Below are positions 17,279-26,492 of a DNA stretch of 36,809 bases, piece after piece. Source of the stretch: Planctomycetaceae bacterium. Lineage in GTDB: Bacteria > Planctomycetota > Planctomycetia > Planctomycetales > Planctomycetaceae. A program made the translations under genes and the position numbers. The notes beneath the pieces are model-generated. The model saw nothing but the letters and a program-made list of their open reading frames with translations, was not told the DNA's origin and did not search any database. The stretch spans positions 1 through 36,809 of the forward strand of contig JANQRQ010000030.1 of assembly GCA_028284485.1 (NCBI GenBank), written 5' to 3'. Numbering within the stretch: the first letter of the stretch is position 1; each line of letters begins with the position of its first letter.

Positions 17279-19981
17279 TCAATTCTCCGATTCTTCGAAT
17301 ATCTCGCCGGGAATCCTTGCAACCGAAACTAAAAGGTCGTCCTCATCGAGCGTGATCACTCGGACACCCTGGGTATTGCGGCCAATTTGGCTGATATCGC
17401 CGGCACGGAGCCGTTGAATCTTCCCGCCGGCGGTCACCATGAGCACGTCGTCGGAGTCGGAGACAGCAACAGCATCGACAACTCGTCCGTTGCGCTTCGT
17501 CGTGCGAATGTCACGAACTCCCTTGCCGCCGCGGCGCTGCCGGCGGTATTGGCCGCCGCTGCGGACAACGGCTTCGCCGTCCTGCTCATCAGTCTCGGTG
17601 GCTTCGAGTTGTTCCGGTTCGACGTCGTCGATTTCGGGCTCTTCGGAATCCAATCCTTCCGTTTCGCCGGGTCCAAAGGCAGTCCGTTTGCCGTAGCCGT
17701 GCTCACAGACAGTCAATAACATCATTGACGGATCGGCGACGACCATACCGATAGCCGTATCAGAACCTGAAAGTGCAATGCCTCGAACGCCACGCGTATT
17801 GCGCCCCATGCTACGAGCGTCGGTGTGAGAAAACCGAATCGCCATGCCATTCGACGTTGCGATGAGGACGTCATCGTCACCGCTGACTCTTCGAACATCG
17901 ATCAACTCGTCCCCTTCGTCGAGTTTGATGGCGATAATTCCCCCTTGTTTGGGTCGACTATAGGCGGACAGTGCTGTCTTTTTGACCATTCCACGACGTG
18001 TGGCTTTGATCAAATATTCCTCGTCGTTGAACTCTCGAACCGGTAAACAATTGGAAACGGTCTCGCCTTCGTCGAGCGAAAGGAGGTTGACCAAAGCACG
18101 TCCCCGTGCGGTTCGTCCCTGTAAAGGCAAGTCATACACTTTCCGCCAGTAGACTTTACCGCGATCGGTGAAGAATAGAAGGTAGTCGTGAGTGCTGGAA
18201 ACGAATAGGTGGGCAATCGGATCTTCATCATCAGTTTTAGCACCGGTAATCCCCTTGCCGCCGCGATTTTGCGCCTTATAAGTACTTAACTGCGTCCGCT
18301 TGACATAGCCGCGTTGCGACAATGTCACAACCATCGGCTCTTCAGAAATTAAGTCGTCGCGGTTGACCGCCGTAAATTCTTCGTCAGAAATATCGGTTCG
18401 CCGAGTTGTCCCATACTTGGATTTCAGTTCCAGCATATCTTCTCGAACGGCGGCTCGAATGTGGCCTTCGTCGGAAAGCAAATGCAAGTAGCCGGCGATA
18501 TCTTCCAACAGTTTCAAGAATTCCTTGCCGAGTTTCTCCCGCTCGAGATTGGCCAGCGAGCCTAATTGCATCGACACAATGGCTTCAGTCTGATTGGCCG
18601 ACAGTGAATACGTCGGATGCGTCCCGTGCTCCTCTTGAAAGACACGAAAGCCTTCATCCCCCAGCGCGCGTCCAATCAACTCGGCGGCCACCTCGATGGC
18701 TTGGAGCCGATCTTTGGCCTCGGCACGACTTGCTGAGTTGCGAATTGTCTGTATGACTTCATCGATGTCGATTTGCGCGATCATCAACCCTTCAACGGTG
18801 TGCTTTCTTTTTCGCGCTTCAGAAAGCAGGAACTCCGTCCGCCGACGAATGACATCGACACGGTGTCGCAAGAACTCAGCCAGAAGATCCTTTATCGTCA
18901 GCACTTTGGGGCGATTCCCAACCAGCGCCAACAGAATCATGCTCACCGTCGACTGTAACGGAGAGTACTGAAACAACTGATTCAATACGACGTCTTTGTC
19001 GGCATCCCGCTTCAAAATGATGTGCAACCGGACTTGCCAAGCCGGGATATTTCTGTCTGTCAGATCGACAATTCGCGAGATCCCTTTGATGCGGTCGTCG
19101 CGCACGAGTAGTTCCAGCTTCTCGCGAATGCGGTCTCTCGTCTCTAAGTAGGGAATCTCGGTAACGACAATCACGTCGCTACCCTTCTCGGTCTCGAAAT
19201 GAGTTCGGGCGCGCAACGCCAACGTCGAGCGACCCGTCATGTAACCCAATCGAACACCGTTTCGCCCACAAATGATTCCTCCTGTAGGAAAATCCGGTGC
19301 GGGGAGGACATCCAAGACTTCGTCGATGGTCGCCTCAGGATTGTCGATAAGTAATACGACAGCGTCGCAAACTTCTGCAAGATTATGTGGCGGAATACTT
19401 GTCGCCATCCCAACGGCGATTCCGCTCGAGCCATTGACGAGCAGGTTGGGGAATTTCGACGGTAGAACGACCGGCTCGTTATTGCGTTGATCGTAAGTCG
19501 GAACGAAATCGACGGTTTCCCGATCGAGATCGTCAAGCATTTCTGCGGCGACTGACGACAATCGCGCCTCCGTATATCGCATGGCCGCCGGAGGCAATCC
19601 AGCCAACGATCCGAAGTTGCCCTGCTTATCGATCAGCATGTCGCGCATGACCCAGCTTTGGCCCAATCGAACCAACGCTGGATAAACAGAGCTTTCACCA
19701 TGCGGATGATAGTTACCGCTCGTATCACCGCAGATCTTTGCGCATTTCACGCGAGATGAATTCGGCCCCAGGTTCAAGTCGTTCATGGCGACGAGAATTC
19801 GACGCTGAGAGGGCTTTAAGCCGTCTCTCACGTCGGGTAGCGCGCGACTGATAATGACGCTCATCGCATACGTCAGATAGCTCGTGCGCATTTCATCCTG
19901 AATATCCAGCGGTTGGATATTGTCAGGAAGCGCATCGGAATTTCCGTTGCCGTCGGACAAAGTCCAGTCTCCAATTTTCAC
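17279..19981 (-). CDS. gyrA: DNA gyrase subunit A
   Basis: The 900-residue protein is open from GTG 19981. No ribosome site is obvious, and the frame is closed upstream by a stop, so the N-terminus (about 14 residues longer than E. coli) is uncertain. The winged-helix/tower core is complete, with catalytic Tyr136 in AAMRYTEAR. The quinolone region reads [10 protein letters not shown]: Ser97 equals E. coli Ser83, but Pro101 replaces Asp87. The C-terminal beta-pinwheel starts after 530. Blade 1 has QNRGGKGI (571-578), a GyrA-box variant. A strongly acidic insert (about 774-803) precedes a second box, QRRGGKGV (815-822), in the last part. The pinwheel and box argue for GyrA over ParC. No gyrB is in the window. 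Confidence 0.95.
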   Translation of the reverse strand: MKIGDWTLSDGNGNSDALPDNIQPLDIQDEMRTSYLTYAMSVIISRALPDVRDGLKPSQRRILVAMNDLNLGPNSSRVKCAKICGDTSGNYHPHGESSVYPALVRLGQSWVMRDMLIDKQGNFGSLAGLPPAAMRYTEARLSSVAAEMLDDLDRETVDFVPTYDQRNNEPVVLPSKFPNLLVNGSSGIAVGMATSIPPHNLAEVCDAVVLLIDNPEATIDEVLDVLPAPDFPTGGIICGRNGVRLGYMTGRSTLALRARTHFETEKGSDVIVVTEIPYLETRDRIREKLELLVRDDRIKGISRIVDLTDRNIPAWQVRLHIILKRDADKDVVLNQLFQYSPLQSTVSMILLALVGNRPKVLTIKDLLAEFLRHRVDVIRRRTEFLLSEARKRKHTVEGLMIAQIDIDEVIQTIRNSASRAEAKDRLQAIEVAAELIGRALGDEGFRVFQEEHGTHPTYSLSANQTEAIVSMQLGSLANLEREKLGKEFLKLLEDIAGYLHLLSDEGHIRAAVREDMLELKSKYGTTRRTDISDEEFTAVNRDDLISEEPMVVTLSQRGYVKRTQLSTYKAQNRGGKGITGAKTDDEDPIAHLFVSSTHDYLLFFTDRGKVYWRKVYDLPLQGRTARGRALVNLLSLDEGETVSNCLPVREFNDEEYLIKATRRGMVKKTALSAYSRPKQGGIIAIKLDEGDELIDVRRVSGDDDVLIATSNGMAIRFSHTDARSMGRNTRGVRGIALSGSDTAIGMVVADPSMMLLTVCEHGYGKRTAFGPGETEGLDSEEPEIDDVEPEQLEATETDEQDGEAVVRSGGQYRRQRRGGKGVRDIRTTKRNGRVVDAVAVSDSDDVLMVTAGGKIQRLRAGDISQIGRNTQGVRVITLDEDDLLVSVARIPGEIFEESEN

Positions 19982-20798
19982 AATGCCCGGTAAGGGCGTG
20001 GATCAAATTCGGCATGCTGATCGGGTGCGAGTCATTCACCACCCGATTCATCAGTCCTCAAATCCCGTCCACGTACCGCGTATCGGATCCACATCTTGTA
20101 ACTGTGTTCAATATCGCCAGAACGTAAGACTCGCAGCGTTCGGGCGACTTCAATTCCAACTACCTGTCGTTTTGATTTAAGCGTTCAACCCCAATCGAAT
20201 TCGCGCTAAGAGCCCGTTGGCGTACGTCAAAGATCGTCATGGCGACAACCGTCGAGCAAGTCCGCCGCGTCGACCTTCTTCCCGAAGGCCCTCGAAACAA
20301 ATGCCTTCGGTAGAGTCGCCCGATGCTTGCAGAATGGAGCACTCCAAACCACTTGTGGAGCAAAACACGAGGGCGCGAACTGTGGTCGAAACTCGGTCAC
20401 TCCGTTTCCCATAAACCTGTGCATAAGGCCCATCCGTGGGAGCCTGAATTCTGCAGCCACAACACAATGTCGACAATAGACTTGTGACCAACGAGCCGCA
20501 GGTGTTTCTCAAAAATTCTCGATCATTTCTGAACCCGCAATTTTATCCGAATTTCGCTGGATTGACAACGGACCGGGGCAGCTTCTTGAGCCCTGATTTT
20601 GGGCGAAATCGACGCGAGCTTGGCCACAGTTCGAAGCTCCCGGGTCGGCCCCTCCCGACACTGGAAATACGTGAGCAAAAACTGCGAGAATGGAAGGGCT
20701 GACGGTTTTCGAGTCATGGGAATTCCAATGCAGGAAAGCGCCGTTCGTTTCTGCCAGCGACGGGTGACAAGGCCGCCCGCCACCAGAAGGAGAGCGAG
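19982..20798. other. 817-bp region between divergent gyrA and kinase genes
   Basis: This is the longest gene-free stretch. It must contain the divergent promoters of gyrA and the Ser/Thr kinase. A TTGACA occurs at 20562 but without a -10 at the right distance. One TTATGCACA-type DnaA-box match occurs at 20419-20427 on the minus strand. Open frames on both strands look non-coding. One minus-strand frame beginning at 20512 has a hydrophobic cysteine-containing start but lacks a ribosome site and ends in low-complexity Arg/Gly. Confidence 0.45.
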
Positions 20799-22982
20799 TT
20801 GACAGACGGACGCACGTCACGCCAAGAAAACCAGGCCGACTTGCTGGGTCACGACCCAGATCGGGACGACACTCTTCTGCAAAGCGCCTCCAGCGTCGAC
20901 CGGGCACGAGATCTGAGCCGTCAGAAGACGGACCCGCCAATCCAAATCCCCGGCTACCAAATCCAACATTGCCTAGGTGAAGGTGCGTACGGCGAGGTTT
21001 GGAAGGCCCGGGAACAAAATACCGGGAAGCAAGTGGCGGTCAAATTTTACACACACCGCCGCGGTCTGGACTGGTCGCTGCTGAATCGCGAGGTCGAAAA
21101 ACTCGCCGTTTTGTATACGTCGCGAAACATCGTCGGCTTACTCGACGTCGGATGGGACAGCGATCCCCCCTACTACATCATGGAGTTCCTTCCGAATGGG
21201 TCTCTCAGTTCGTTTGTCGCCAATGAACCCCTTCCGGTCTATGACGCCGTGCGCATTGCCAAATCGGTACTACAAGCGCTGGTTCACGCGCATGGCAGCG
21301 GAATCCTCCATTGTGATTTGAAACCAGCGAACGTCCTTCTTGACGCCGACCTCGAGCCGCGACTTTGCGATTTCGGACAGTCGCGTCTGTCGGATGAACA
21401 AGATCCGGCGCTAGGTACGTTTTATTACATGGCCCCGGAGCAGGCGGATTTGAAAGCCGTGCCTGACGCCCGCTGGGACGTCTACTCTCTGGGCGCTCTG
21501 CTCTATTTCATGTTGTGTGGCAAACCGCCGTACCGAAACGCGGAAAACGAACGGAGGATTCGCTCGGCGGAGACTTTAGAAGAACGGTTGGCGATATATC
21601 AAAAAATCGTCCGGGAGAGTGCTCGGCCGAATCGGCACCGCAAAACTCGCGGTGTCGACAAGACCCTGGCAGATATCGTCGATCGTTGTTTGCACGTCGA
21701 CCCCCGCAAACGATTCCCGAACGCACAAGCTGTTGTTGACATGCTTGAGGCACGCGAACGGCAACGATCGCGTCGGCCATTGATGGCAGCCACGTTCGCC
21801 GGATTAGTCTTGTTGTTTGCAGCGATGGTCGGATTTTCACAAGAAATGCTCGACCGAGCAGTGGTGCAGGCGCGAACGGATCTGACGGGAAGAGTTCTGC
21901 AGGGTGACGTTGTCACGGTGCAACTTCTCGCGAGGAGCGTCCAGCGCGAGCTACAGGATCGGCAAACCGAGTTGGTCAAAATCGCGAGTGACGAACGATT
22001 GCGGGAATTCATCACAAACGGTGACATCGACCTGCCGCGAGATAACCCGAAGCGATCGGAATTCATGAGGTATCTCGATGAAATCAAGACCGCTGTGGAT
22101 GTACAGCGGATCGCGGAGGGCCGGGTCCCTGATACAAGTTTGTTCATTAACAACGAATTTGGGATTCAACGGTGGAGACACCCTTTAAATCTGGACACCG
22201 TGGATGAATCGTGGGCCCATCGTGACTACTTCCATGGACGGGGAATCGAATATCCGAAAGATGAGGTGCCTAACGATATCCGGCCTATTACGAAACCGCA
22301 TGTCAGCCTCGCGTTTCGCAGCGGCGCCACCCTGCAATACATGGTGGCCATCGCGGTGCCCATCTGGAACGCCGAAGAAGACCATGTCATCGGAATTCTC
22401 GCCCGCACGGTACACTTAACCGACTTGTTAGCGGAATATACGGGCATTATCCGCGGACAGGAGAATCCGGATACGAGCCGCATCATCGCCTTGGCCGATC
22501 ATCGCGACGGCCGCATTCTGGCGCGAATGGCAACCGAAAACGGTGAAAGCCAGGACGGATTGCCACACGGAGAGGAATTCATCTTGGGTTCGGAACAAAT
22601 CATAAATCTTGCCAGATTGCATTCGCTGGTGGCACAGCAGGAATCTGTTTCCGGGGTGGACCGAACTGACGATTACAAGGATCCGGTCGAATCCAAACAG
22701 GAGGGATCAACAGACTTGTGGCTCGCTACGTTTTGGCCGGTCGGAGAAACCGGGTGGACGGCAATCGTCCAAGAAAGAAAAAATGAAACGCTACGACCCG
22801 TGGACCAAATGCAAAGCGACCTCGGCCGATTTGCGATCACAGCCATCGGCGTGAGTTGCGTCTTAATCGGAGCTTTGTGGTTTGTTGTCTGGCGGTCTCT
22901 GGATGACCGCGGTTGGCGTGATGCATTAAAAGGCAGCAGCCCCCGTCCCGGTGGCGTACGCAACGGTTCGGATGAACGGTAA
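20799..22982 (+). CDS. Transmembrane Ser/Thr protein kinase with extracellular Cache-like sensor
   Basis: The 727-residue protein starts at TTG 20799 (AGAAGGAG 7 nt upstream). The kinase domain spans 53-315: glycine loop GEGAYGEVW (60-68), Lys82 in VAVKF, catalytic Asp173 in HCDLKPANV, DFG at 191-193 and MAPEQ at 211-215. The usual HRD arginine is Cys, so it is a non-RD kinase and activation-loop phosphorylation may not control it. TM1 is about 327-346 (ATFAGLVLLFAAMVGF). Residues 350-660 form a large extracytoplasmic domain with WAHRDYFHGRG and VAIAVPIWN, typical of dCache sensors. TM2 is about 678-698, with a short cytoplasmic tail. The sensor presumably controls the kinase. The FHA cyclase gene starts 16 bp later, suggesting that a phosphothreonine made by the kinase is read by the FHA domain. 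Confidence 0.9.
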   Translation: MTDGRTSRQENQADLLGHDPDRDDTLLQSASSVDRARDLSRQKTDPPIQIPGYQIQHCLGEGAYGEVWKAREQNTGKQVAVKFYTHRRGLDWSLLNREVEKLAVLYTSRNIVGLLDVGWDSDPPYYIMEFLPNGSLSSFVANEPLPVYDAVRIAKSVLQALVHAHGSGILHCDLKPANVLLDADLEPRLCDFGQSRLSDEQDPALGTFYYMAPEQADLKAVPDARWDVYSLGALLYFMLCGKPPYRNAENERRIRSAETLEERLAIYQKIVRESARPNRHRKTRGVDKTLADIVDRCLHVDPRKRFPNAQAVVDMLEARERQRSRRPLMAATFAGLVLLFAAMVGFSQEMLDRAVVQARTDLTGRVLQGDVVTVQLLARSVQRELQDRQTELVKIASDERLREFITNGDIDLPRDNPKRSEFMRYLDEIKTAVDVQRIAEGRVPDTSLFINNEFGIQRWRHPLNLDTVDESWAHRDYFHGRGIEYPKDEVPNDIRPITKPHVSLAFRSGATLQYMVAIAVPIWNAEEDHVIGILARTVHLTDLLAEYTGIIRGQENPDTSRIIALADHRDGRILARMATENGESQDGLPHGEEFILGSEQIINLARLHSLVAQQESVSGVDRTDDYKDPVESKQEGSTDLWLATFWPVGETGWTAIVQERKNETLRPVDQMQSDLGRFAITAIGVSCVLIGALWFVVWRSLDDRGWRDALKGSSPRPGGVRNGSDER

Positions 22983-22998
22983 GCAGGACTAACAAACC

Positions 22999-24777
22999 GT
23001 GTATGAATTGTTGGCCACAGGCTCGAACACCGTTGAACGATGGCGAAAATCTCTTGTCATCGGTAAGAACTATACGCTTGGACGCGGCCGGGACTTGGAA
23101 CTCCGCGTGGCCTGGGATCCGCACATTTCCCGTGAGCATGCCCAATTGGAAACGCACGCCGATCACGTCAAATTGCAACGTTTGCCGTCGTCATCCAACG
23201 AAATCTTTATTGATGGCCGGGACATTACAACGGCTCGCGTTCGCCCCGGTGACGTCTTCGTGATCGGTTCAACGACCTTCCGACTCATGGCCCGAGAGGC
23301 GGACTCGGTTTCGCCGGTGAGTCGCCCGGTCACCGAAGTCAGCTTCGATCGAAACGAACTGCAGAAGGTACGTTTCCGGGACGCCGATAAGCGAATCGAA
23401 GTCTTGGCCCATTTGCCCAAAGTGATCCGCGAATCTCGGACCGACTCCGACTTGCACCACCGACTGATCAATTTGATTCTCGCCGGTATCGAGCAAGCCG
23501 AAGCAGCGGCCATCGTAGCGTTGGATGACGCTGCAAACGTGCAGATCATCCACTGGGATCGACGGGTGGAAACGTCTGGTCGATTTCAGCCAAGCAGTCG
23601 ACTGGTCCGCGACGCCATGGATTCGCGGCAAAAAAGTGTCCTGCACGTTTGGGAATCGGCTGACCCTGACGATTCAGACTACACAGTGATGCCCGAGTTC
23701 GACTGGGCATTTTGCACTCCCGTTCCTGAGCCATCGGGAGAATCCTGGGGAATCTATGTCGCCGGTAAATCGGTGAATCTCCCCGAAAACTCGAAACGCC
23801 GCTCATCGCCTGAGCTTCAACTCCAGTCGGACGTTCGGTTCGCAGAGCTGGTGACCGAAATGATTAGTTCGGTCCAAAGGAAATCTCAATTGGAACGCCA
23901 GCAAGCCGAGTGGCGGCAGTTTTTCGCACCACCCGTGCTCGCGGCGCTGGGCGATGACCCAGACACCAATCTGTTGGATCCCCGTGAAACCGACGTGACA
24001 GTCATGTTTTGCGATTTGCGGGGATTCAGCCAGCAGGCGGAGTCGGCCAATGACGATCTGCTTGGTCTATTGGAGCGAGTCAGCAATGCATTGGGAATTA
24101 TGACGAGCCACATTTTGGGATTCGGTGGAGTCACCGGAGACTTCCAAGGGGACGCGGCATTGGGCTTTTGGGGCTGGCCGTTTGCAACTCAGGATGCAGC
24201 ACTGGATGCCTGTCGGGCAGCTCTCGCCATACGGATGGAATTTGCCGGTATCTTTGGGAGAACGGGGCATCCGTTGGCCAACTTTCGAGTCGGGATTGGT
24301 TTGGCCCACGGCCGTGCAGTCGCAGGCAAGATTGGCACATCCGAGCAAGTCAAGGTGACCGTTTTCGGTCCGGTCGTGAATTTGGCAAGCCGACTGGAAA
24401 GCATGACCAAGCAGCTTCGCGTCCCGATCCTCTTGGATGATTCCGTCGCGAATATTGTTAATGCCAAAATGAGCCAGCATGAAGGGCGTATTCGAAAACT
24501 TGCAAAGGTACTGCCGTATGGAATGGAAACACCAGTCATGCTGAGCGAGTTGCTGCCACCCGAATCTGATTGGCCGCAGTTCAGCACGGAACATATTGCC
24601 CAATACGAATCTGGTGTCGAATGTTTCATCGCGGGGGATTGGGCGAAGGCATACCACTTCTTGCATGGCATGCCTGAGTCGGACCGGGCGCAAGACTTTT
24701 TGATTCCCATGATTGCACAACACAATCGTGTCGCCCCGACAGATTGGGACGGAATCGTTCGACTGCCGACCAAATAA
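22999..24777 (+). CDS. FHA-GAF-class III nucleotide cyclase
   Basis: The 592-residue protein starts at GTG 22999, 16 bp after the kinase stop, with a weak AGGA. The FHA domain covers about 1-100 with the phosphopeptide residues in LGRGRD and ISREHA. A GAF-like domain covers about 140-290. The class III cyclase domain covers about 325-500: metal Asp339 in MFCDLRGFS, metal Asp385 in GDAALGFWG, and transition-state Asn461/Arg465 in VNLASRLES. The base-selecting Lys expected in the DKFIGD motif is Asp381 (GDFQGD), and the second selector Asp is Pro458 (FGPVVN). Catalytic machinery is thus present, but nucleotide choice is unclear. About 90 residues follow (YESGVECFIAGDWAKAYHFL, a TPR-like helix pair). 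The kinase upstream is the likely regulator. Confidence 0.88.
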   Translation: MYELLATGSNTVERWRKSLVIGKNYTLGRGRDLELRVAWDPHISREHAQLETHADHVKLQRLPSSSNEIFIDGRDITTARVRPGDVFVIGSTTFRLMAREADSVSPVSRPVTEVSFDRNELQKVRFRDADKRIEVLAHLPKVIRESRTDSDLHHRLINLILAGIEQAEAAAIVALDDAANVQIIHWDRRVETSGRFQPSSRLVRDAMDSRQKSVLHVWESADPDDSDYTVMPEFDWAFCTPVPEPSGESWGIYVAGKSVNLPENSKRRSSPELQLQSDVRFAELVTEMISSVQRKSQLERQQAEWRQFFAPPVLAALGDDPDTNLLDPRETDVTVMFCDLRGFSQQAESANDDLLGLLERVSNALGIMTSHILGFGGVTGDFQGDAALGFWGWPFATQDAALDACRAALAIRMEFAGIFGRTGHPLANFRVGIGLAHGRAVAGKIGTSEQVKVTVFGPVVNLASRLESMTKQLRVPILLDDSVANIVNAKMSQHEGRIRKLAKVLPYGMETPVMLSELLPPESDWPQFSTEHIAQYESGVECFIAGDWAKAYHFLHGMPESDRAQDFLIPMIAQHNRVAPTDWDGIVRLPTK

Positions 24778-24985
24778 TCATTTCAGTCAACCGATTCGGC
24801 AACATCCCTTCGACTGCTAGTATTCCTCCTTGGCTGGTTTCCCATCATTCGGCCTGAAATAACGATGAAGTCGAATTTTCGGAATGCGACAAGTAGCGGA
24901 AATGAAACATCGCCGCTCCCGCTATGAATTACAGCAGGCGCATCGACTTCGACCTATGATTTGTGTGCTGAGTGTTTCTCCCTAA

Positions 24986-25086
24986 AGCCGTTTGATTTCT
25001 TGTGGCGTTTCCGGCTCGCGGGAGTCAGCTTTCATAGAACCAAACGCGATCGTCGCGGCCACATGTCAGCGTCATACGCTGTAGGG
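24986..25086 (+). repeat. Dispersed repeat copy B
   Basis: The copy aligns nearly without gaps to copy A: GGCGTTTCCGGCTCGCGGGA, TTCATAGAAC, GCGATCGTCGCGGCCACATG, then CAGCGT-CAT-ACGCTG, a perfect 6-bp hairpin with one loop base changed relative to copy A. It lies 209 bp downstream of the cyclase gene in the same orientation. Confidence 0.85.
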
Positions 25087-25147
25087 GCGCGACCGAAGCT
25101 ATCGTTGAAATCTCGAATTCCATTGATCGCCTTGAGGCCCATACCCA

Positions 25148-25336
25148 ATGAACCGGAATTGCGCAACAGGTATTGCTGACACGATTACCTCAGAGCAGAC
25201 CCTCAACGAGCTTTCGTCTGACAATTTGGAATTGTCGCAGCGTGGCCGCGAAGTACTGAATGAACTCAACTTGTTACTTGATACGTTCACGAAATATTGC
25301 AATCCCAGCGATCAGTTTTCAGCAACTGGCATGTAA
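25148..25336 (+). CDS. Possible small protein, unknown
   Basis: The frame gives 62 residues from ATG 25148, with GAGG about 10 nt upstream. The middle is a plausible amphipathic Leu/Glu/Asn-rich helix (LNELSSDNLELSQRGREVL), and there are two cysteines. No family is recognised. It may be a chance frame in the gap before the response regulator. The evidence is only reasonable composition and a possible ribosome site. Confidence 0.3.
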   Translation: MNRNCATGIADTITSEQTLNELSSDNLELSQRGREVLNELNLLLDTFTKYCNPSDQFSATGM

Positions 25337-25438
25337 CGATTGCGATGGATGTTTGAGACTTCCATTGTGGCCAGCGAATTGAAATCTGTTTGATACCCCC
25401 GAATCATCGCGGCAGCTTAAGACAGCCCTCAAAGAAAA

Positions 25439-26017
25439 ATGAACGACCGAACTCGAATTCTTGTGATCGATGACGATCCGTTGTTTCGCAACCTGATCGT
25501 CTCGGTGCTGCGCAAAGAATACCTGGTTTCTGTCGCTTCTGAAGGAGCAGAAGGATTCTACAAGGCATTAGAATCTCCCCCCGACGTTGCGATTGTCGAT
25601 ATTCAAATGCCAGGATGGGACGGCCTTAAAACGCTGAAGGCTTTTCGCAGTCATCGCACATTGCAGCATGTGAAGATTCTCATTCTCACATCGGACGCAA
25701 GTCGGGAGACCGTCCTCGCTGCCGTGCAAGGGGGAGCGAACGACTACGTTATCAAGACGAATTTTTCACGAGACGAGTTATTCGCAAAACTCGAAACGCT
25801 TTGCGCGCAAATCGCCCAATCCGGCAGACCCCGACCTGTGGGAATCAAGCAGGCGGCCCGGCCAACCGTACCGCGGACAACGCAACAGGCGCCCGCGTCT
25901 CAGGCTCAACCGATTCGCGACAAAGTCGAACGGCCAAAGCCAGCGTCGGAATCGCCGGAACCATCGACGGTCGATGACGAATCGCTGTTGCAAGAATTGC
26001 TGGACGCTTGGGAATAG
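25439..26017 (+). CDS. Response regulator with receiver domain and Pro-rich tail
   Basis: The 192-residue protein starts at ATG 25439; the upstream AAAGAAAA is only a weak ribosome site. The receiver domain covers 5-122 with acidic pocket Asp11/Asp12, phospho-acceptor Asp54 in IVDIQMPG, Thr84 in LILTSD and Lys106 in VIKTNF. There is no DNA-binding or enzymatic output domain. Residues 128-175 are a Pro/Ala/Gln-rich flexible linker, and the last 15 (VDDESLLQELLDAWE) form a short acidic amphipathic helix that could dock a partner. No histidine kinase is in the window. Its position among a Ser/Thr kinase, cyclase and phosphatase suggests it links two-component input to that network (inference). 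Confidence 0.88.
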   Translation: MNDRTRILVIDDDPLFRNLIVSVLRKEYLVSVASEGAEGFYKALESPPDVAIVDIQMPGWDGLKTLKAFRSHRTLQHVKILILTSDASRETVLAAVQGGANDYVIKTNFSRDELFAKLETLCAQIAQSGRPRPVGIKQAARPTVPRTTQQAPASQAQPIRDKVERPKPASESPEPSTVDDESLLQELLDAWE

Positions 26018-26148
26018 CTGTTTTCGGGATTCAAAAAAATCTTGAAAATGCCCCTTTCCACATTCGACGATTTGTGCTTACAATCGAATTCAGACTTTAC
26101 AAATTTCATTTCTGCCGCCCGTCTGATTCTGGGAAGGATTCGATTGTC

Positions 26149-26448
26149 ATGTTGCACTTTTCGTGCGATCTCTGTGGACGACAACTGGGCGACCGGCGTT
26201 TTGTCGTAAAACTCGAAGTGTATCCGGCCTTTGACCCCGAAGAATTCGATGAGGAAGACCTGCAAGCCGATCATTTGCAGGAAATCTCTGAGTTAATCGA
26301 GGAAATGGAACTGACCGGCGATCAAGAAATCGAAGACTGTGAAACAAAGCAGCTAAAGTTCGATCTGTGCAGCGAATGTCGCAGACGATATCTCAAAGAT
26401 CCGCTGGGTCGTGAAGCGATGGCCCGCCTCAATTTCAGCGAGAATTGA
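26149..26448 (+). CDS. Small four-cysteine (zinc-ribbon-like) protein
   Basis: The protein has 99 residues from ATG 26149, with GGAAGGA about 12 nt upstream; the longer frame back to 26008 would overlap the response regulator and lacks similarity to a protein. Two CxxC pairs, Cys6/Cys9 in CDLCG and Cys74/Cys77 in CSECR, flank a very acidic middle (DPEEFDEEDLQADH), consistent with one zinc site holding the ends together. I do not recognise a named family. It follows the response regulator by 131 bp and may share its transcript. Confidence 0.7.
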   Translation: MLHFSCDLCGRQLGDRRFVVKLEVYPAFDPEEFDEEDLQADHLQEISELIEEMELTGDQEIEDCETKQLKFDLCSECRRRYLKDPLGREAMARLNFSEN

Positions 26449-26458
26449 GCCCTGCTTT

Positions 26459-26492
26459 CGGGAATCACCGGCCGTGGATCGGCCGGTTGTGA
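26459..26492. terminator. Probable bidirectional terminator hairpin between convergent genes
   Basis: There is a perfect 8-bp stem ACCGGCCG/CGGCCGGT (26467-26474 with 26480-26487) and a 5-nt loop, extendable through AATC/GATT with a bulge. It sits in the 44 bp between the four-cysteine protein (+) and the phosphatase (-). The T-runs are poor on both sides, so its efficiency is uncertain. Confidence 0.5.

Larger units (their letters stand above)
24778..25438. other. 661-bp region between cyclase and response regulator
   Basis: It contains dispersed repeat copy B (24986-25086) and a possible small gene (25148-25336). No terminator with a clean stem and T-run is visible after the cyclase, and no obvious promoter before the response regulator. 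Confidence 0.45.

Noticed and set aside
20419..20427. DnaA box (TTATGCACA on minus strand) suggesting an origin near gyrA
   Set aside because: Only one exact match is seen, with no cluster, no AT-rich unwinding element and no dnaA or dnaN nearby.
20237..20512. Possible small minus-strand lipoprotein (starts TTG 20512, cysteine-rich hydrophobic start)
   Set aside because: There is no ribosome site, the start is TTG, the second half is Arg/Gly low-complexity and no family is recognised. It could be a chance frame or a decayed gene.
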